64,000 nt of DNA from an uncultured Blautia sp. (lineage in GTDB: Bacteria; Bacillota; Clostridia; Lachnospirales; Lachnospiraceae): NCBI RefSeq assembly GCF_947654165.1, contig NZ_CANTKB010000011.1:36535-100534 (forward strand), read 5' to 3'. Numbering within the stretch: the first letter of the stretch is position 1; each line of letters begins with the position of its first letter. Positions 52,419 to 61,595 of this stretch are shown here, one piece after another. The position numbers and the translations under genes were made by a program. The notes under the pieces are model-generated. The model was not told the DNA's origin. It was given only the letters and a program-made list of their open reading frames with translations, and ran no database searches.

Positions 52419-52820
52419 ATGAGTGAAAAAACCTATTCAGCAAATTTAGAAAGCTGTGACCCAAGCGATTGTGCATCCTGTACAGCGAATTGCTCCAGTG
52501 CCGGAGGCAATCACGGGACAATTCCAAATGTTCCAAATCCTACGATCAAATTAACCTTAGACGATGATTCTGTTCTGGAATGTGCTGTTCTTACCACTTT
52601 CCCAGTGGAAGAATTCGGCGAATATATTGCCCTTGTTCCGTTAAATGAAAACGGAAAGAACACTACCGGAGAGACTTATCTCTTCCGTTATGCCGAAGAT
52701 GGCGATAATCCTGTCATCACAAACATCGAGCGAGAAGACGAATACATGGCTGCTGCTGAAGCATTCCATGACTTCATCGCTAATCTGAAAACAGAAGCTG
52801 AGCTTGCTGAAGAAGAATGA
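52419..52820 (+). CDS. DUF1292 protein with N-terminal cysteine cluster
   Basis: 133 residues. The C-terminal 90 residues are a DUF1292 domain (IKLTLDDDSVLECAVLTTFP, EYIALVPLNE, GETYLFRYAED). Upstream, residues 13-25 contain four cysteines as CDPSDCASCTANC (Cx4Cx2Cx3C), which could bind zinc or an iron-sulphur centre. DUF1292 has no established role. It is monocistronic between its own promoter and a strong terminator. Confidence 0.8.
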   Translation: MSEKTYSANLESCDPSDCASCTANCSSAGGNHGTIPNVPNPTIKLTLDDDSVLECAVLTTFPVEEFGEYIALVPLNENGKNTTGETYLFRYAEDGDNPVITNIEREDEYMAAAEAFHDFIANLKTEAELAEEE

Positions 52821-52832
52821 TCCTTTCATAAA

Positions 52833-52886
52833 AGAACAGGGGTACTGCGAAATCGAAAACAGATTCCGCAATATCCCTGTTTTTGT
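52833..52886. terminator. Terminator between DUF1292 and dut
   Basis: AACAGGG-TACTGCG pairs with CGCA-TATCCCTGTT, followed by T on the plus strand; the minus strand also has a weaker T-run. Confidence 0.75.
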
Positions 52887-52888
52887 AT

Positions 52889-53410
52889 CTATGCATTCTT
52901 TTCTGTTGTACTTCCTAATCCGCCATTTCTGATACCGGTAGCATCATCATCTACCGTGATACCATATTCCAGGAAAATTCCCTGAGCAAATCCGGTACCT
53001 GCTGCTACTTTCACTGTTTTTCCCTCATTGGAGTCATTGGTGATTTTAATAAAAATGTGACCTTCATTGTCAGAATAAAAGTAATCACTGTCAATAATTC
53101 CAACTGTATTATTTAACTGAAGACGGTATTTGAAGCCAAGACCGCTTCTTGGATAAATCTTTAATACCCAGTCACATTCCATTTCTGCACGGATTCCTGT
53201 GGGCATCTTTATGGTTTCTCCGGGCTTTAATTCAAAATCCACCGGACTGAAGAAGTCATACCCTGCACTTCCCGCTGTGGCTCTTTTCGGAAGTTTCACG
53301 AATTCATAGATTTCTTTGATTTTCTGCTCCTGGGTTTCCGGAAAGCTATCTTTCCATCCTTCTAAAAATTGTGCTTCACTTACTTTGTGAAATTTCGCAA
53401 TTCTTCTCAT
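52889..53410 (-). CDS. dut: dUTP diphosphatase
   Basis: 173 residues. Motif 1 AGSAGYDFFSP, motif 2 PRSGLGFKYRLQLNNT, motif 3 GIIDSDYF, motif 4 near GTGFAQGIF, and a C-terminal motif 5-like arm NGGLGSTTEKNA (family GGFGSTG). It hydrolyses dUTP to dUMP, keeping uracil out of DNA. The N-terminal 40 residues are longer than in the minimal trimeric enzyme. It starts nine bases after nrdG. Confidence 0.88.
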   Translation of the reverse strand: MRRIAKFHKVSEAQFLEGWKDSFPETQEQKIKEIYEFVKLPKRATAGSAGYDFFSPVDFELKPGETIKMPTGIRAEMECDWVLKIYPRSGLGFKYRLQLNNTVGIIDSDYFYSDNEGHIFIKITNDSNEGKTVKVAAGTGFAQGIFLEYGITVDDDATGIRNGGLGSTTEKNA

Positions 53411-53419
53411 AAACTCCTC

Positions 53420-53908
53420 CTATGCATGCAGCACTACACTGCCTGTTTCTAACGATTTTTTTACATTGATGACCCGCTGGTTTGCACTGCCTTTCCATTT
53501 CAGGGAAATATCTCTCTGCTCCAGAATAAATTTCCCGTCTACTATCACATCCAGATAAGGAAGAATCTCCAGGTCCTGAATTTCCTCCCACAGATATCCT
53601 GTATAGAGCCATATGGTTTTTTTCGGATATTTTTCTTTGATTTCTTTTGCAAAAGCCGTGATTTCAGAAACATTCCCTTTATATAAGGGATCTCCTCCTG
53701 AAAAGGTAATGCCTGCCACATAAGATTTTTCCAATTGTTCGTAAATTTCTTCTTTTGCAGCATTGTCAAACTCTAATCCGCCTTTGGGATCCCAGGTAAT
53801 GGGATTTTGGCAGCCTTTACATCCGTGGCTGCAGCCAGCCACCCAAAGTACAACCCGAAGACCATCTCCGTTTAACATATCTTCTTTTGTAATATTATGA
53901 TATCTCAT
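53420..53908 (-). CDS. nrdG: Anaerobic ribonucleotide reductase activating protein
   Basis: About 162 residues. ATG 53908 has GAGG eight bases upstream. The radical-SAM cysteines are in CSHGCKGC (CxxxCxxC), followed by TFSGGDPLYKGN. It uses a 4Fe-4S cluster and SAM to create the glycyl radical of NrdD. nrdD itself is not in the window. Pairing with dut groups deoxynucleotide genes together. Confidence 0.93.
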   Translation of the reverse strand: MRYHNITKEDMLNGDGLRVVLWVAGCSHGCKGCQNPITWDPKGGLEFDNAAKEEIYEQLEKSYVAGITFSGGDPLYKGNVSEITAFAKEIKEKYPKKTIWLYTGYLWEEIQDLEILPYLDVIVDGKFILEQRDISLKWKGSANQRVINVKKSLETGSVVLHA

Positions 53909-53946
53909 CTCTCTCACCTCTGTATCCCTTGCTGTCTCTCCCCGAA

Positions 53947-53992
53947 AAAGTCAAAAAGGGAGCACCCTGACACAGTGTCTCCCCCCTTTTAA
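53947..53992 (-). terminator. Terminator of pnp
   Basis: Minus-strand AAAGGGGGGAGACACTG pairs with CAGGGTGCTCCCTTT, followed by T-runs. Confidence 0.78.
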
Positions 53993-54008
53993 CTGTCTTT
54001 TCGATTAT

Positions 54009-56102
54009 TTATGCTTCTTCTGGAACATCTTTGATGCTGAAGCTGATACGTCCCATCTTATCTTTTCCGAGGCATACCACTTTTACTACATCTCCCAGAG
54101 AAAGTACATCTTCTACTTTATTAATTCTTTCTTTTGCAATCTTAGAAATATGAACCATACCTTCTTTTCCAGGAGCAAATTCCAGGAATGCACCGAATTC
54201 TTTGATACTGATTACTTTTCCTGTGAAAATCTGTCCTTCTTCAAAATCTGTAGTAATGGTTTTGATATATTCAATTGCCTTATCCATCATATGCTGATCT
54301 GTACCGCATACAGAAACTGCACCGCTGTCATCAATATCGATCTTTACACCTGTTTCATCGATGATCGCATTGATGGTCTTTCCTCTCTGACCTACTACAT
54401 CACCGATCTTTTCAGGATCAATCTGAATCTGAACAATCTTTGGAGCATATTTGCTTACTGTCTCACGAGGTTCGGCAATACATTTTTCCATAACTTCTGT
54501 GAGGATGTATTCTCTTGCTTCTTTTGTTCTGGCAATTGCTTCTTCGATAATCTGTCTTGTAAGACCATGAATCTTAATATCCATCTGGATTGCAGTAATA
54601 CCGTCGTGTGTACCTGCAACCTTGAAGTCCATATCACCAAAGAAATCTTCCAGACCCTGGATATCTGTAAGTACCAGATAATCATCATCGGTCTCACCTG
54701 TTACCAGACCACAGGAAATACCGGCTACCGGTTTTTTAATCGGAACACCTGCTGCCATGAGGGACATGGTAGATGCACAGATACTTGCCTGAGAAGTAGA
54801 ACCATTGGATTCAAAGGTCTCAGATACTGTACGGATTGCATATGGGAATTCTTCTACTCCCGGAATCACCGGGACTAAAGCTCTCTCTGCCAATGCACCA
54901 TGTCCGATTTCACGGCGTCCCGGTCCTCTGGAAGGTTTTGTCTCTCCTACAGAGTAAGATGGGAAGTTATAATGATGCATATAACGTTTGCTGACCTCGA
55001 ACTCATCCAGTCCGTCCAGTCTCTGTGCTTCTGATAATGGAGCCAGTGTTGTGATGGTACAGATCTGTGTCTGTCCTCTTGTGAACATAGCAGAACCATG
55101 TACTCTTGGTACAATGTCTGTTTCCGCAGCCAGCGGACGAATCTGTGTGATCGCTCTTCCATCCGGACGTTTATGATCTTTTAAAATCATTTTACGAACG
55201 GTTTTCTTCTGATACTGATAAACAGCTTCTCCGAGAACTGCAAGCCATTCTTCATTTTCTGCAAATGCCTCTTCCAGTTTTTCTGTAATCTGGCGGATAT
55301 TTTCTTCACGAACCTGTTTTTCATCTGTGAAAACAGCTTCTTCCATTTCTTCTGGAGTTACGATTTCTTTCATTGCTGCAAATAATTCTTCCGGAACTGC
55401 ACAGCTTTCATAAGCATGTTTTTCTTTTCCGCATTCTGCAACAATAGTATCAATAAATGCAATGATTTCCTGGTTTACTTCATGAGCCTTGAAGATTGCT
55501 TCAATCATCTTATCTTCCGGAATCTCATTGGCACCAGCTTCGATCATGATTACTTTTTCTCTTGTAGATGCAACCGTAAGCTGCAGGTCAGAAATTTCTT
55601 TCTGTGCCAGAGATGGATTTACGACGAATTCTCCGTTTACCATACCAATCTGTGTTGCTGCACATGGTCCGTCAAAAGGAATATCAGAAACACAGGTAGC
55701 AATAGAAGAACCGATCATGGCAACTACTTCCGGATTGCATTCCGGATCTACTGCCATAACCATATTATTTAAAGTTACATCATTTCTGTAATCTTTTGGG
55801 AACAGCGGACGCATAGGACGGTCAATTACACGGGATGTCAGAATCGCATGTTCGCTTGCTTTTCCTTCTCTCTTATTGAATCCTCCCGGGATTTTTCCTA
55901 CTGCATACATTTTTTCTTCATATTCTACACTTAATGGGAAGAAGTCAATTCCTTCTCTTGGTTTATCGGATGCTGTTGCGGTACACAGAAGTGTAGTGTC
56001 TCCGTAATGCATAAATGCTGCACCGTTTGCCTGTTTTGCCACACGTCCGATATCTACGGTCAGGGTTCTGCCTGCCAGGTTCATTGAAAAACTCTTGTAC
56101 AT
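54009..56102 (-). CDS. pnp: Polynucleotide phosphorylase
   Basis: 697 residues from ATG 56102 (AAAAGGAG upstream); a 72-codon upstream extension is leader sequence. Two RNase PH domains (ALVPVIPGVEEFPY and the GDMDFKVAGTHDGITAIQMD catalytic region), an alpha-helical linker, a KH domain with GQRGKT, and a C-terminal S1 domain. It degrades RNA 3' to 5' with phosphate and works in RNA decay. The pairing with rpsO upstream is conserved in bacteria. A strong leader hairpin may allow autoregulation. Confidence 0.96.
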   Translation of the reverse strand: MYKSFSMNLAGRTLTVDIGRVAKQANGAAFMHYGDTTLLCTATASDKPREGIDFFPLSVEYEEKMYAVGKIPGGFNKREGKASEHAILTSRVIDRPMRPLFPKDYRNDVTLNNMVMAVDPECNPEVVAMIGSSIATCVSDIPFDGPCAATQIGMVNGEFVVNPSLAQKEISDLQLTVASTREKVIMIEAGANEIPEDKMIEAIFKAHEVNQEIIAFIDTIVAECGKEKHAYESCAVPEELFAAMKEIVTPEEMEEAVFTDEKQVREENIRQITEKLEEAFAENEEWLAVLGEAVYQYQKKTVRKMILKDHKRPDGRAITQIRPLAAETDIVPRVHGSAMFTRGQTQICTITTLAPLSEAQRLDGLDEFEVSKRYMHHYNFPSYSVGETKPSRGPGRREIGHGALAERALVPVIPGVEEFPYAIRTVSETFESNGSTSQASICASTMSLMAAGVPIKKPVAGISCGLVTGETDDDYLVLTDIQGLEDFFGDMDFKVAGTHDGITAIQMDIKIHGLTRQIIEEAIARTKEAREYILTEVMEKCIAEPRETVSKYAPKIVQIQIDPEKIGDVVGQRGKTINAIIDETGVKIDIDDSGAVSVCGTDQHMMDKAIEYIKTITTDFEEGQIFTGKVISIKEFGAFLEFAPGKEGMVHISKIAKERINKVEDVLSLGDVVKVVCLGKDKMGRISFSIKDVPEEA

Positions 56103-56252
56103 ATTTTTTCTCCTTTTCGTTTTGGATACTATTTTGAAAACAGCAGCTTTTTTCTGTCCGAAACAACTGAAAAACATACCTTTCTTTCTTTTATGGAAAC
56201 ATATACTTTTCAGTGGTCTCGGTGTCAGAATTCCTATGCTGTCTCTGAATGC

Positions 56253-56275
56253 TGTTTTTTCAGCCTGAAAAAACA
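56253..56275. promoter_or_regulatory. Near-perfect hairpin in the rpsO-pnp intergenic leader
   Basis: TGTTTTTTCAG (56253-56263) and CTGAAAAAACA (56265-56275) are perfect inverted copies with one base between. It lies between the rpsO terminator and the pnp start. In E. coli a pnp leader hairpin is cut by RNase III and targeted by PNPase; a similar role here is inference. Confidence 0.45.
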
Positions 56276-56286
56276 CCTTTTGCGTG

Positions 56287-56314
56287 AAAACAGGGCGGAA
56301 ATGTTCCCGCCCCG
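56287..56314 (-). terminator. Terminator or processing hairpin after rpsO
   Basis: Minus-strand GGGCGGGAA-CATT-TCCGCCC followed by TGTTTT: GC-rich stem with a short T-tail. Confidence 0.65.
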
Positions 56315-56328
56315 TCACCTGGTTCTGA

Positions 56329-56595
56329 TTATTTTCTAAGACCTAAACGCTCAATTAAAGCACGGTATCTTTCAATATCAGTTTTCTTCAGATATGCAAG
56401 TAAGCCACGTCTCTGACCTACCATTTTCAAAAGACCTCTTCTTGAGTGATGGTCTTTGTGATTTACTTTCAAGTGCTCTGTCAGTTCCTGGATTCTAGCT
56501 GTTAAAACAGCAACCTGAACTTCCGGTGAACCTGTATCACCTGGTGTTCTTGCATATTCTGCCATAATCGCCTGTTTCTTTTCTTTAGAAATCAT
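56329..56595 (-). CDS. rpsO: 30S ribosomal protein S15
   Basis: 88 residues, MISKEKKQAIMAEYARTPGD, then GSPEVQVAVLTARIQELTEH and HHSRRGLLKMVGQRRGLL, the complete S15 sequence pattern. GGAGG lies eight bases before ATG 56595. S15 binds 16S rRNA early in small-subunit assembly. A promoter TTTACA-17-TATACT (56705-56733) drives it, with a leader of about 100 bases that could hold an S15 autoregulatory fold. Confidence 0.97.
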   Translation of the reverse strand: MISKEKKQAIMAEYARTPGDTGSPEVQVAVLTARIQELTEHLKVNHKDHHSRRGLLKMVGQRRGLLAYLKKTDIERYRALIERLGLRK

Positions 56596-56704
56596 GTTTG
56601 TTTCCTCCATATAATATAAATAATAATAAAAACTGGAAATCGCCGATGATTAAGAAATGGTTGGAGATTCCTATTTCTGAACCATGGCTGTTCTCAACGT
56701 TTTG

Positions 56705-56733
56705 AGTATAACACAAGGAGAATGGCTTGTAAA
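56705..56733 (-). promoter_or_regulatory. rpsO promoter
   Basis: TTTACA (56728-56733), 17 bases, TATACT (56705-56710). Confidence 0.7.
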
Positions 56734-56766
56734 GAGAAAAAATCAACGAGTGCTCTGCTATTTTCT

Positions 56767-58404
56767 CTATTTATCCTCCGGTTCCTCATCCAGAATCGAA
56801 AATGCAATGTTTGTTGCATGGTCGGCAACTCTCTCCAGCCCGGAAATCAAATCTGAAAAGATCATTCCGGCTTCCGGTGTACACTGATTCTTTGTCAGAC
56901 GCTGTACATGGGATTCCTGGATATCACGCTCCATCTGGTCAATGGTGTCTTCAAGCTCAAGGATTTCCTGTAAATGTTCTCTGTTATTGTTTGAGAACAT
57001 ACTAATAGAATAAGTCATGATCTTAATGACATTGTCCAGCATTTTAGCAAGCTCTCTCTGGGCTTCCTGGCTGAACTGAATATTTTTTTCTTTTCTGGTC
57101 ACTGCTGAATCAGCTACATTCTCTGCATGGTCACCGATTCTTTCAATATCATTTACTACATGGAAGAGTCCGCCAATATTTTTAATATCATCAATGGGCA
57201 GTGTGCTCTGATTGATACTTACCAGGTAATTGGTAATGGCATGATTCATAAAATTAATGTTTTTCTCTGTGTCATATACTTCCTGAATCTCTTTTTCATC
57301 CAGGGTAATAAGGGCATTCATAGCTCTGGTAAGGTTGGTAACCGCCATATGTGCCATACGTTCCAGTTCTTTGGTAACCTCTACCACTGCCGTACTTGGT
57401 GAAAATACGCTGGTAGGTCCAATATATTCCATCTGGAATCCTTCCTTTTTCTCTTGCTGCTCTCTCTCCGGAACAAAGAGATAAGTAAGTTTTACCAGTC
57501 CCTTTGCAAATGGGAATAAGATGCACAACTGGAATACTTTGAAGAATGTATGGGCATTTGCCACAGATCTTCCGATATTATTTCCTGAAATTCTAAGGAT
57601 TCCTGCTTCAATCACAGGTTCGCCAAGCAGCAGGATCACAGCGATCACAACGGTTCCTATCACATTAAACAGGAAATGAATCATAGCTGCACGCTTTGCA
57701 TCCTTATTTCCGCTGACACTTGCCAGAAGTGCTGTTGTACAGGAGCCGATGTTACATCCCAGGATAATATAAAAGCAGATCCAAAGAGGAAGCAATCCCT
57801 GCTGAGCCATCAGAAGAACAATACTGACGGTAACGGAAGAACTCTGGATAATCGCTGTGACAATAAATCCAATCAAAATTCCAAGAAACGGATTCGTCAG
57901 TCCTGCAAGCAGATTCACTACAAAGGGAGATTCTTTCATCCCCTCCATGCTTCCTGACATAAGAGACAGACCCATGAAAAGCACACCAAATCCTAATACA
58001 ACTTCTCCAATCTGCTTAATCTTATTATTTTTGCAGAACATGGTAACAATCACACCGCAAATAAGAAATACAGGGGCTGCCTGAGACAGATTGAAAGCAA
58101 CCAACTGGGAGGTGATCGTAGTACCTACATTGGCACCCATAATAATTCCGGCTGCCTGTACAAGGTTCATAAGCCCTGCATTTACAAAACTGACAACCAT
58201 AACCGTCGTAGCACTGGAAGACTGTACAATCGCACAGAACAACATTCCAAACAACATTCCAATGAATCTGTTTTTGGTAAAGAAAGCAAGAAATCCTCTC
58301 ATTTTCGCTCCTGCTGCCTTCTCAATGCTGTCACTCATTACGGTCATTCCGTATAAAAATAATCCAAGTCCGCCAATCAGCGACAATACGTTTTCTATAC
58401 TCAT
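56767..58404 (-). CDS. Na/Pi cotransporter with PhoU domain
   Basis: 545 residues. Two inverted Na/Pi repeats contain QSSSATTVMVVSFVNAGLM and QSSSVTVSIVLLMAQQG; a C-terminal PhoU-like helical domain begins near EVTKELERMAHMAVTNLTRA. By family it moves phosphate with sodium, in some species outward. Its ATG overlaps the ribF stop by four bases, so it is translated as part of the infB-rbfA-nrnA-truB-ribF operon, an unexpected partner. Confidence 0.9.
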   Translation of the reverse strand: MSIENVLSLIGGLGLFLYGMTVMSDSIEKAAGAKMRGFLAFFTKNRFIGMLFGMLFCAIVQSSSATTVMVVSFVNAGLMNLVQAAGIIMGANVGTTITSQLVAFNLSQAAPVFLICGVIVTMFCKNNKIKQIGEVVLGFGVLFMGLSLMSGSMEGMKESPFVVNLLAGLTNPFLGILIGFIVTAIIQSSSVTVSIVLLMAQQGLLPLWICFYIILGCNIGSCTTALLASVSGNKDAKRAAMIHFLFNVIGTVVIAVILLLGEPVIEAGILRISGNNIGRSVANAHTFFKVFQLCILFPFAKGLVKLTYLFVPEREQQEKKEGFQMEYIGPTSVFSPSTAVVEVTKELERMAHMAVTNLTRAMNALITLDEKEIQEVYDTEKNINFMNHAITNYLVSINQSTLPIDDIKNIGGLFHVVNDIERIGDHAENVADSAVTRKEKNIQFSQEAQRELAKMLDNVIKIMTYSISMFSNNNREHLQEILELEDTIDQMERDIQESHVQRLTKNQCTPEAGMIFSDLISGLERVADHATNIAFSILDEEPEDK

Positions 58405-59330
58405 TTTCTTCTCCTTCGTGATAAAATGGCCAAACTATTTTCTACATCCTTGTTAAGCTGCTGCTTCAATTCTTCCAAAGCTGCAAATTTTGTTTCCGGT
58501 CGTAAATAATGATAAAATCGAACTTCTGCCTCTTGTCCATACAGATCCTCATTACAGGAGAACAGATAAGTTTCTACTCCCAGAAAGTTTTCCTTGACCG
58601 TAGGTTTATATCCTACGTTGGTCACTCCCTGGTAAAGCCTGTCTCCTATCAAAGATTCTGTGATATAGACCCCATTGGGCGGAAGTTTCTTTATATCCGG
58701 AGGGATGAGGTTTGCCGTGGGGATCCCGATTGTCCTTCCAAGCTGCCTTCCATGAACAATCTCACCTCTGGTAAAATACGTGTATCCCAGCAGATGATTT
58801 ACTTTTTCGATATTTCCCTGTTCCAGTTCTTCCCGCACATAGGTACTGCTGATATCCCTCTCTCCATCTTTTTCTTTTTCCAGAATTGTCACCTGGAAAT
58901 CGTAAACTTTTCCAAGCTCAGACAACATTTGCGGAGTCCCCCTTCGCCCATAGCCAAACCTGAAATCAGGTCCTACTGCTATAAACTCCGCATGAAGTCT
59001 GTCTACAAGATACTCCTTTACAAACTGTTCCGGCTCCATATGCATCAGTTCATCAGTAAAAGGACACTCTGCAAGAATGTCTGTTCCAAAACTTTCCGCC
59101 AGTTCTCTCCGTTCCTCATAGGTCAGTAAAAATTTTGGCGGAGTGTGCAGCATATGGTTTCTTGGCGGAACATCAAACGTAAAGATTACGGTCTTACAAT
59201 TTTCTTTTTTATGCTCCAGAATACACTGAATCAATTTCTGATGTCCCCGATGCAGACCATCAAATTTTCCCAGGGTGACTGCACTTCGAAAGGGGGCTTT
59301 TAAATGAGGAATCTCTGTCGTATAAATCAT
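58401..59330 (-). CDS. ribF: Bifunctional riboflavin kinase/FAD synthetase
   Basis: 309 residues. The N-terminal FAD synthetase has VTLGKFDGLHRGHQKLI and the C-terminal flavokinase LGRTIGIPTANL. It converts riboflavin to FMN and then FAD. Its start overlaps the truB stop by four bases, a common gene order. Confidence 0.95.
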   Translation of the reverse strand: MIYTTEIPHLKAPFRSAVTLGKFDGLHRGHQKLIQCILEHKKENCKTVIFTFDVPPRNHMLHTPPKFLLTYEERRELAESFGTDILAECPFTDELMHMEPEQFVKEYLVDRLHAEFIAVGPDFRFGYGRRGTPQMLSELGKVYDFQVTILEKEKDGERDISSTYVREELEQGNIEKVNHLLGYTYFTRGEIVHGRQLGRTIGIPTANLIPPDIKKLPPNGVYITESLIGDRLYQGVTNVGYKPTVKENFLGVETYLFSCNEDLYGQEAEVRFYHYLRPETKFAALEELKQQLNKDVENSLAILSRRRRK

Positions 59331-60241
59331 AACTTCTCCTCTTTCTGCCGGAAATCTTCCGGGGTGCAGAAAATCGTCTCCGGCTTGTACTGCTGTTTTT
59401 CCTCTCTATATCGGTAGAGTCCTATAAAAACACCGGTACTTGTATACATCCGTACACGCTCCGCTGGTTTTTTCTCCTTACATGGAACAGGGTTTCCGTT
59501 CTGGAGCAGCTTGTCAAAATCTGCCTCTGCCCTATATACAGGGATTTCTCCAAACATATCTTCCACAGAAAGGACGTGCTCCATGATACGGTCTTCCTGT
59601 ACCAGACTTTCTATCTGGGAAAGTTTTAAACTGTCCTGAATGTCAAACCGCTCCACTCTGGTTCTCAAAAGCTTTTCCATACAGCCACCGCAGCCAAGTT
59701 TCCGGCCAATATCGTGACAAAGGGTACGTATGTAAGTTCCCTTGGAGCATGTCACAGAAAAGACAACATAGGGAAGGGATACGGACCGGATCTGTATTTC
59801 ATAAAAAGTCACCGGCCTTGCCTTTCTTTCGACTTCTATTCCTTCTCTTGCCAGCTCATATAATTTCTTTCCCTGGACTTTTAAAGCAGAATACATGGGA
59901 GGTACCTGCATCTGATCGCCCAAAAAGCTTTTGATACAGGCTCTTACCTCTTCTTCTGAACACAGAACCGGATGTTCGTTCAGAATCTGTCCCGTGATAT
60001 CCTGTGTATCTGTCTCGATTCCAAGATGCAGCACTGCCTCATATGTTTTCCGCTTGTCTGTCAGCAGGGAACACAGCTTCGTTCCCTTGCCAAGACAGAC
60101 CGGAAGCACACCTTCTGCGTCCGGATCCAGCGTTCCTGTATGACCGATTTTTTTCTGTTTCAGAATTCCTCTGAGTTTTGCTACTACATCATGGGATGTA
60201 TAACCTTTTTCTTTATATACATTGATAATTCCGTTTATCAT
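59327..60241 (-). CDS. truB: tRNA pseudouridine-55 synthase
   Basis: 304 residues. GIINVYKEKGYTSHDVVAKL, catalytic Asp in GHTGTLDPDAEGVLPV, KTYEAVLHLGIETDTQD and CSKGTYIRTLCHDIG are complete TruB motifs. It modifies U55 in the T-loop of tRNAs. The ATG immediately follows the nrnA stop. Confidence 0.95.
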   Translation of the reverse strand: MINGIINVYKEKGYTSHDVVAKLRGILKQKKIGHTGTLDPDAEGVLPVCLGKGTKLCSLLTDKRKTYEAVLHLGIETDTQDITGQILNEHPVLCSEEEVRACIKSFLGDQMQVPPMYSALKVQGKKLYELAREGIEVERKARPVTFYEIQIRSVSLPYVVFSVTCSKGTYIRTLCHDIGRKLGCGGCMEKLLRTRVERFDIQDSLKLSQIESLVQEDRIMEHVLSVEDMFGEIPVYRAEADFDKLLQNGNPVPCKEKKPAERVRMYTSTGVFIGLYRYREEKQQYKPETIFCTPEDFRQKEEKL

Positions 60242-61207
60242 TTAGGCTTCACACTCTTCCGGTAATTGTTTTTCTATCACTTCCAGCAGATTATTGATGA
60301 CATCATAAACCGAACCATGGAAGGTGCAGCCCGCTGCCAGCACATGACCGCCGCCGCCAAAATAAGATGCCACTTCGTTTACGTTTACTTTTCCTGTAGA
60401 ACGAAGGCTCACTTTAAACTCCTGCGGCTTCACTTCATAAATGAAAATGGCTACTTCCACGCCTTTTGTCACACGGAGCTGCTGAACAATCCCATCTAAA
60501 TCTTTTGGCTCTACATGGTAAAAATCCATCATCTTCTTTTTTACAACACCGATGATGCATCTTCCATCCATGATCAAAATACTTTCCATCAGGCATCTGC
60601 CCAGAATCTGATTCTGTACATAAGTTTTTTCATAGAAAGAATGATCAATAATCTGTGAAAAAGGAATTCCTTTCTCCATCAGCTTTGCTGCGATCCGCAT
60701 CGTCTCCGGAGAAGTACAGGAATACTGAAATACCCCGGTATCATGGACAATTCCCGTGTAAATTGCTTCTGCCACAGCTTCTGAGATATGTTCTTCTTCC
60801 AGAAGTGTGTACAACACTTCACAGGTAGAGCTTGCGTCCGGACGTATTTCATTGACATCCCCAAGTCTGCGGTTGCTGATATGATGATCAATACAAATCC
60901 GCTTCTTTGCATTTTCGTATCCTTCCATTGCTACCCCGATGCGGTTTTTGTCACTGACATCCAGAGTAATAAACAGATCATATACTTTTCCCTGAGGATA
61001 TACGGTCTTGATTTCCTCAAAACTGCGGATATAAGAAAAATGATCTCCCGGCTGCTCCAGATATACCTCTACGGATAATTCCGGGTGATTTTCTTTTAAA
61101 TAAAGATACAGTCCCATACAGGATCCGACGCAGTCACCATCCGGACGCACATGTCCGGCAATGGCAACGCTGCTGATTCCTGTTAACTCATTGGTTATCT
61201 TCTCCAT
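60242..61207 (-). CDS. nrnA: DHH/DHHA1 phosphoesterase (oligoribonuclease/pAp phosphatase type)
   Basis: About 321 residues from ATG 61207, overlapping the rbfA end by 20 bases. Metal-site motifs HVRPDGDCVGS, ITLDVSD, CIDHHISN (DHH), and the DHHA1 GGGGHVLAAG. It degrades nanoRNA and pAp in the cytosol, standing in for Orn. Position between rbfA and truB is typical of Firmicutes. Confidence 0.93.
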   Translation of the reverse strand: MEKITNELTGISSVAIAGHVRPDGDCVGSCMGLYLYLKENHPELSVEVYLEQPGDHFSYIRSFEEIKTVYPQGKVYDLFITLDVSDKNRIGVAMEGYENAKKRICIDHHISNRRLGDVNEIRPDASSTCEVLYTLLEEEHISEAVAEAIYTGIVHDTGVFQYSCTSPETMRIAAKLMEKGIPFSQIIDHSFYEKTYVQNQILGRCLMESILIMDGRCIIGVVKKKMMDFYHVEPKDLDGIVQQLRVTKGVEVAIFIYEVKPQEFKVSLRSTGKVNVNEVASYFGGGGHVLAAGCTFHGSVYDVINNLLEVIEKQLPEECEA

Positions 61208-61574
61208 CTTCCTGCACCTCCTCTTTTCTGGTGACCTGGTCAATCAACTTTGACATGGTAACGCCATACTCAATGGATTCGTCTAAGATGAAACGAATTT
61301 CAGGAGTATTTCTCAGGTTAATGCTTTTTGCAAGCTGTCTGCGAATATACCCTTCCGCATTTTTTAATCCGGCAATGGTATTTTTCTTCGCCTCATCATC
61401 CCCTAAAACACTGATATACGCTCTGCATGTCTTTAAATCCGGCGCAACCTCCACACCTGTTACAGAGGTCATGGGATGTATGCGGGGATCTTTAATGCCT
61501 TCCCGGATCAGATTTGCCAGTTCATGCTGAACTTCTGCGTTGACCCGGGTATTTTTAATACTGTTTTTTCTCAT
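61188..61574 (-). CDS. rbfA: Ribosome-binding factor A
   Basis: 128 residues: NAEVQHELANLIREGIKDPRI, then SVTGVEVAPDLKTCRAYISV and LRNTPEIRFILDESIEYG. A single KH-like domain. It helps mature the 16S 5' end in the 30S subunit. It follows infB by 21 bases. Confidence 0.95.
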   Translation of the reverse strand: MRKNSIKNTRVNAEVQHELANLIREGIKDPRIHPMTSVTGVEVAPDLKTCRAYISVLGDDEAKKNTIAGLKNAEGYIRRQLAKSINLRNTPEIRFILDESIEYGVTMSKLIDQVTRKEEVQEDGEDNQ

Positions 61575-61595
61575 GCTATCCCTCTCTGTCTGTTC

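Noticed and set aside
56103..56318. 72-codon N-terminal extension of PNPase
   Set aside because: It covers terminator and hairpin sequence, has no family similarity, and the ATG at 56102 has a perfect ribosome-binding site.
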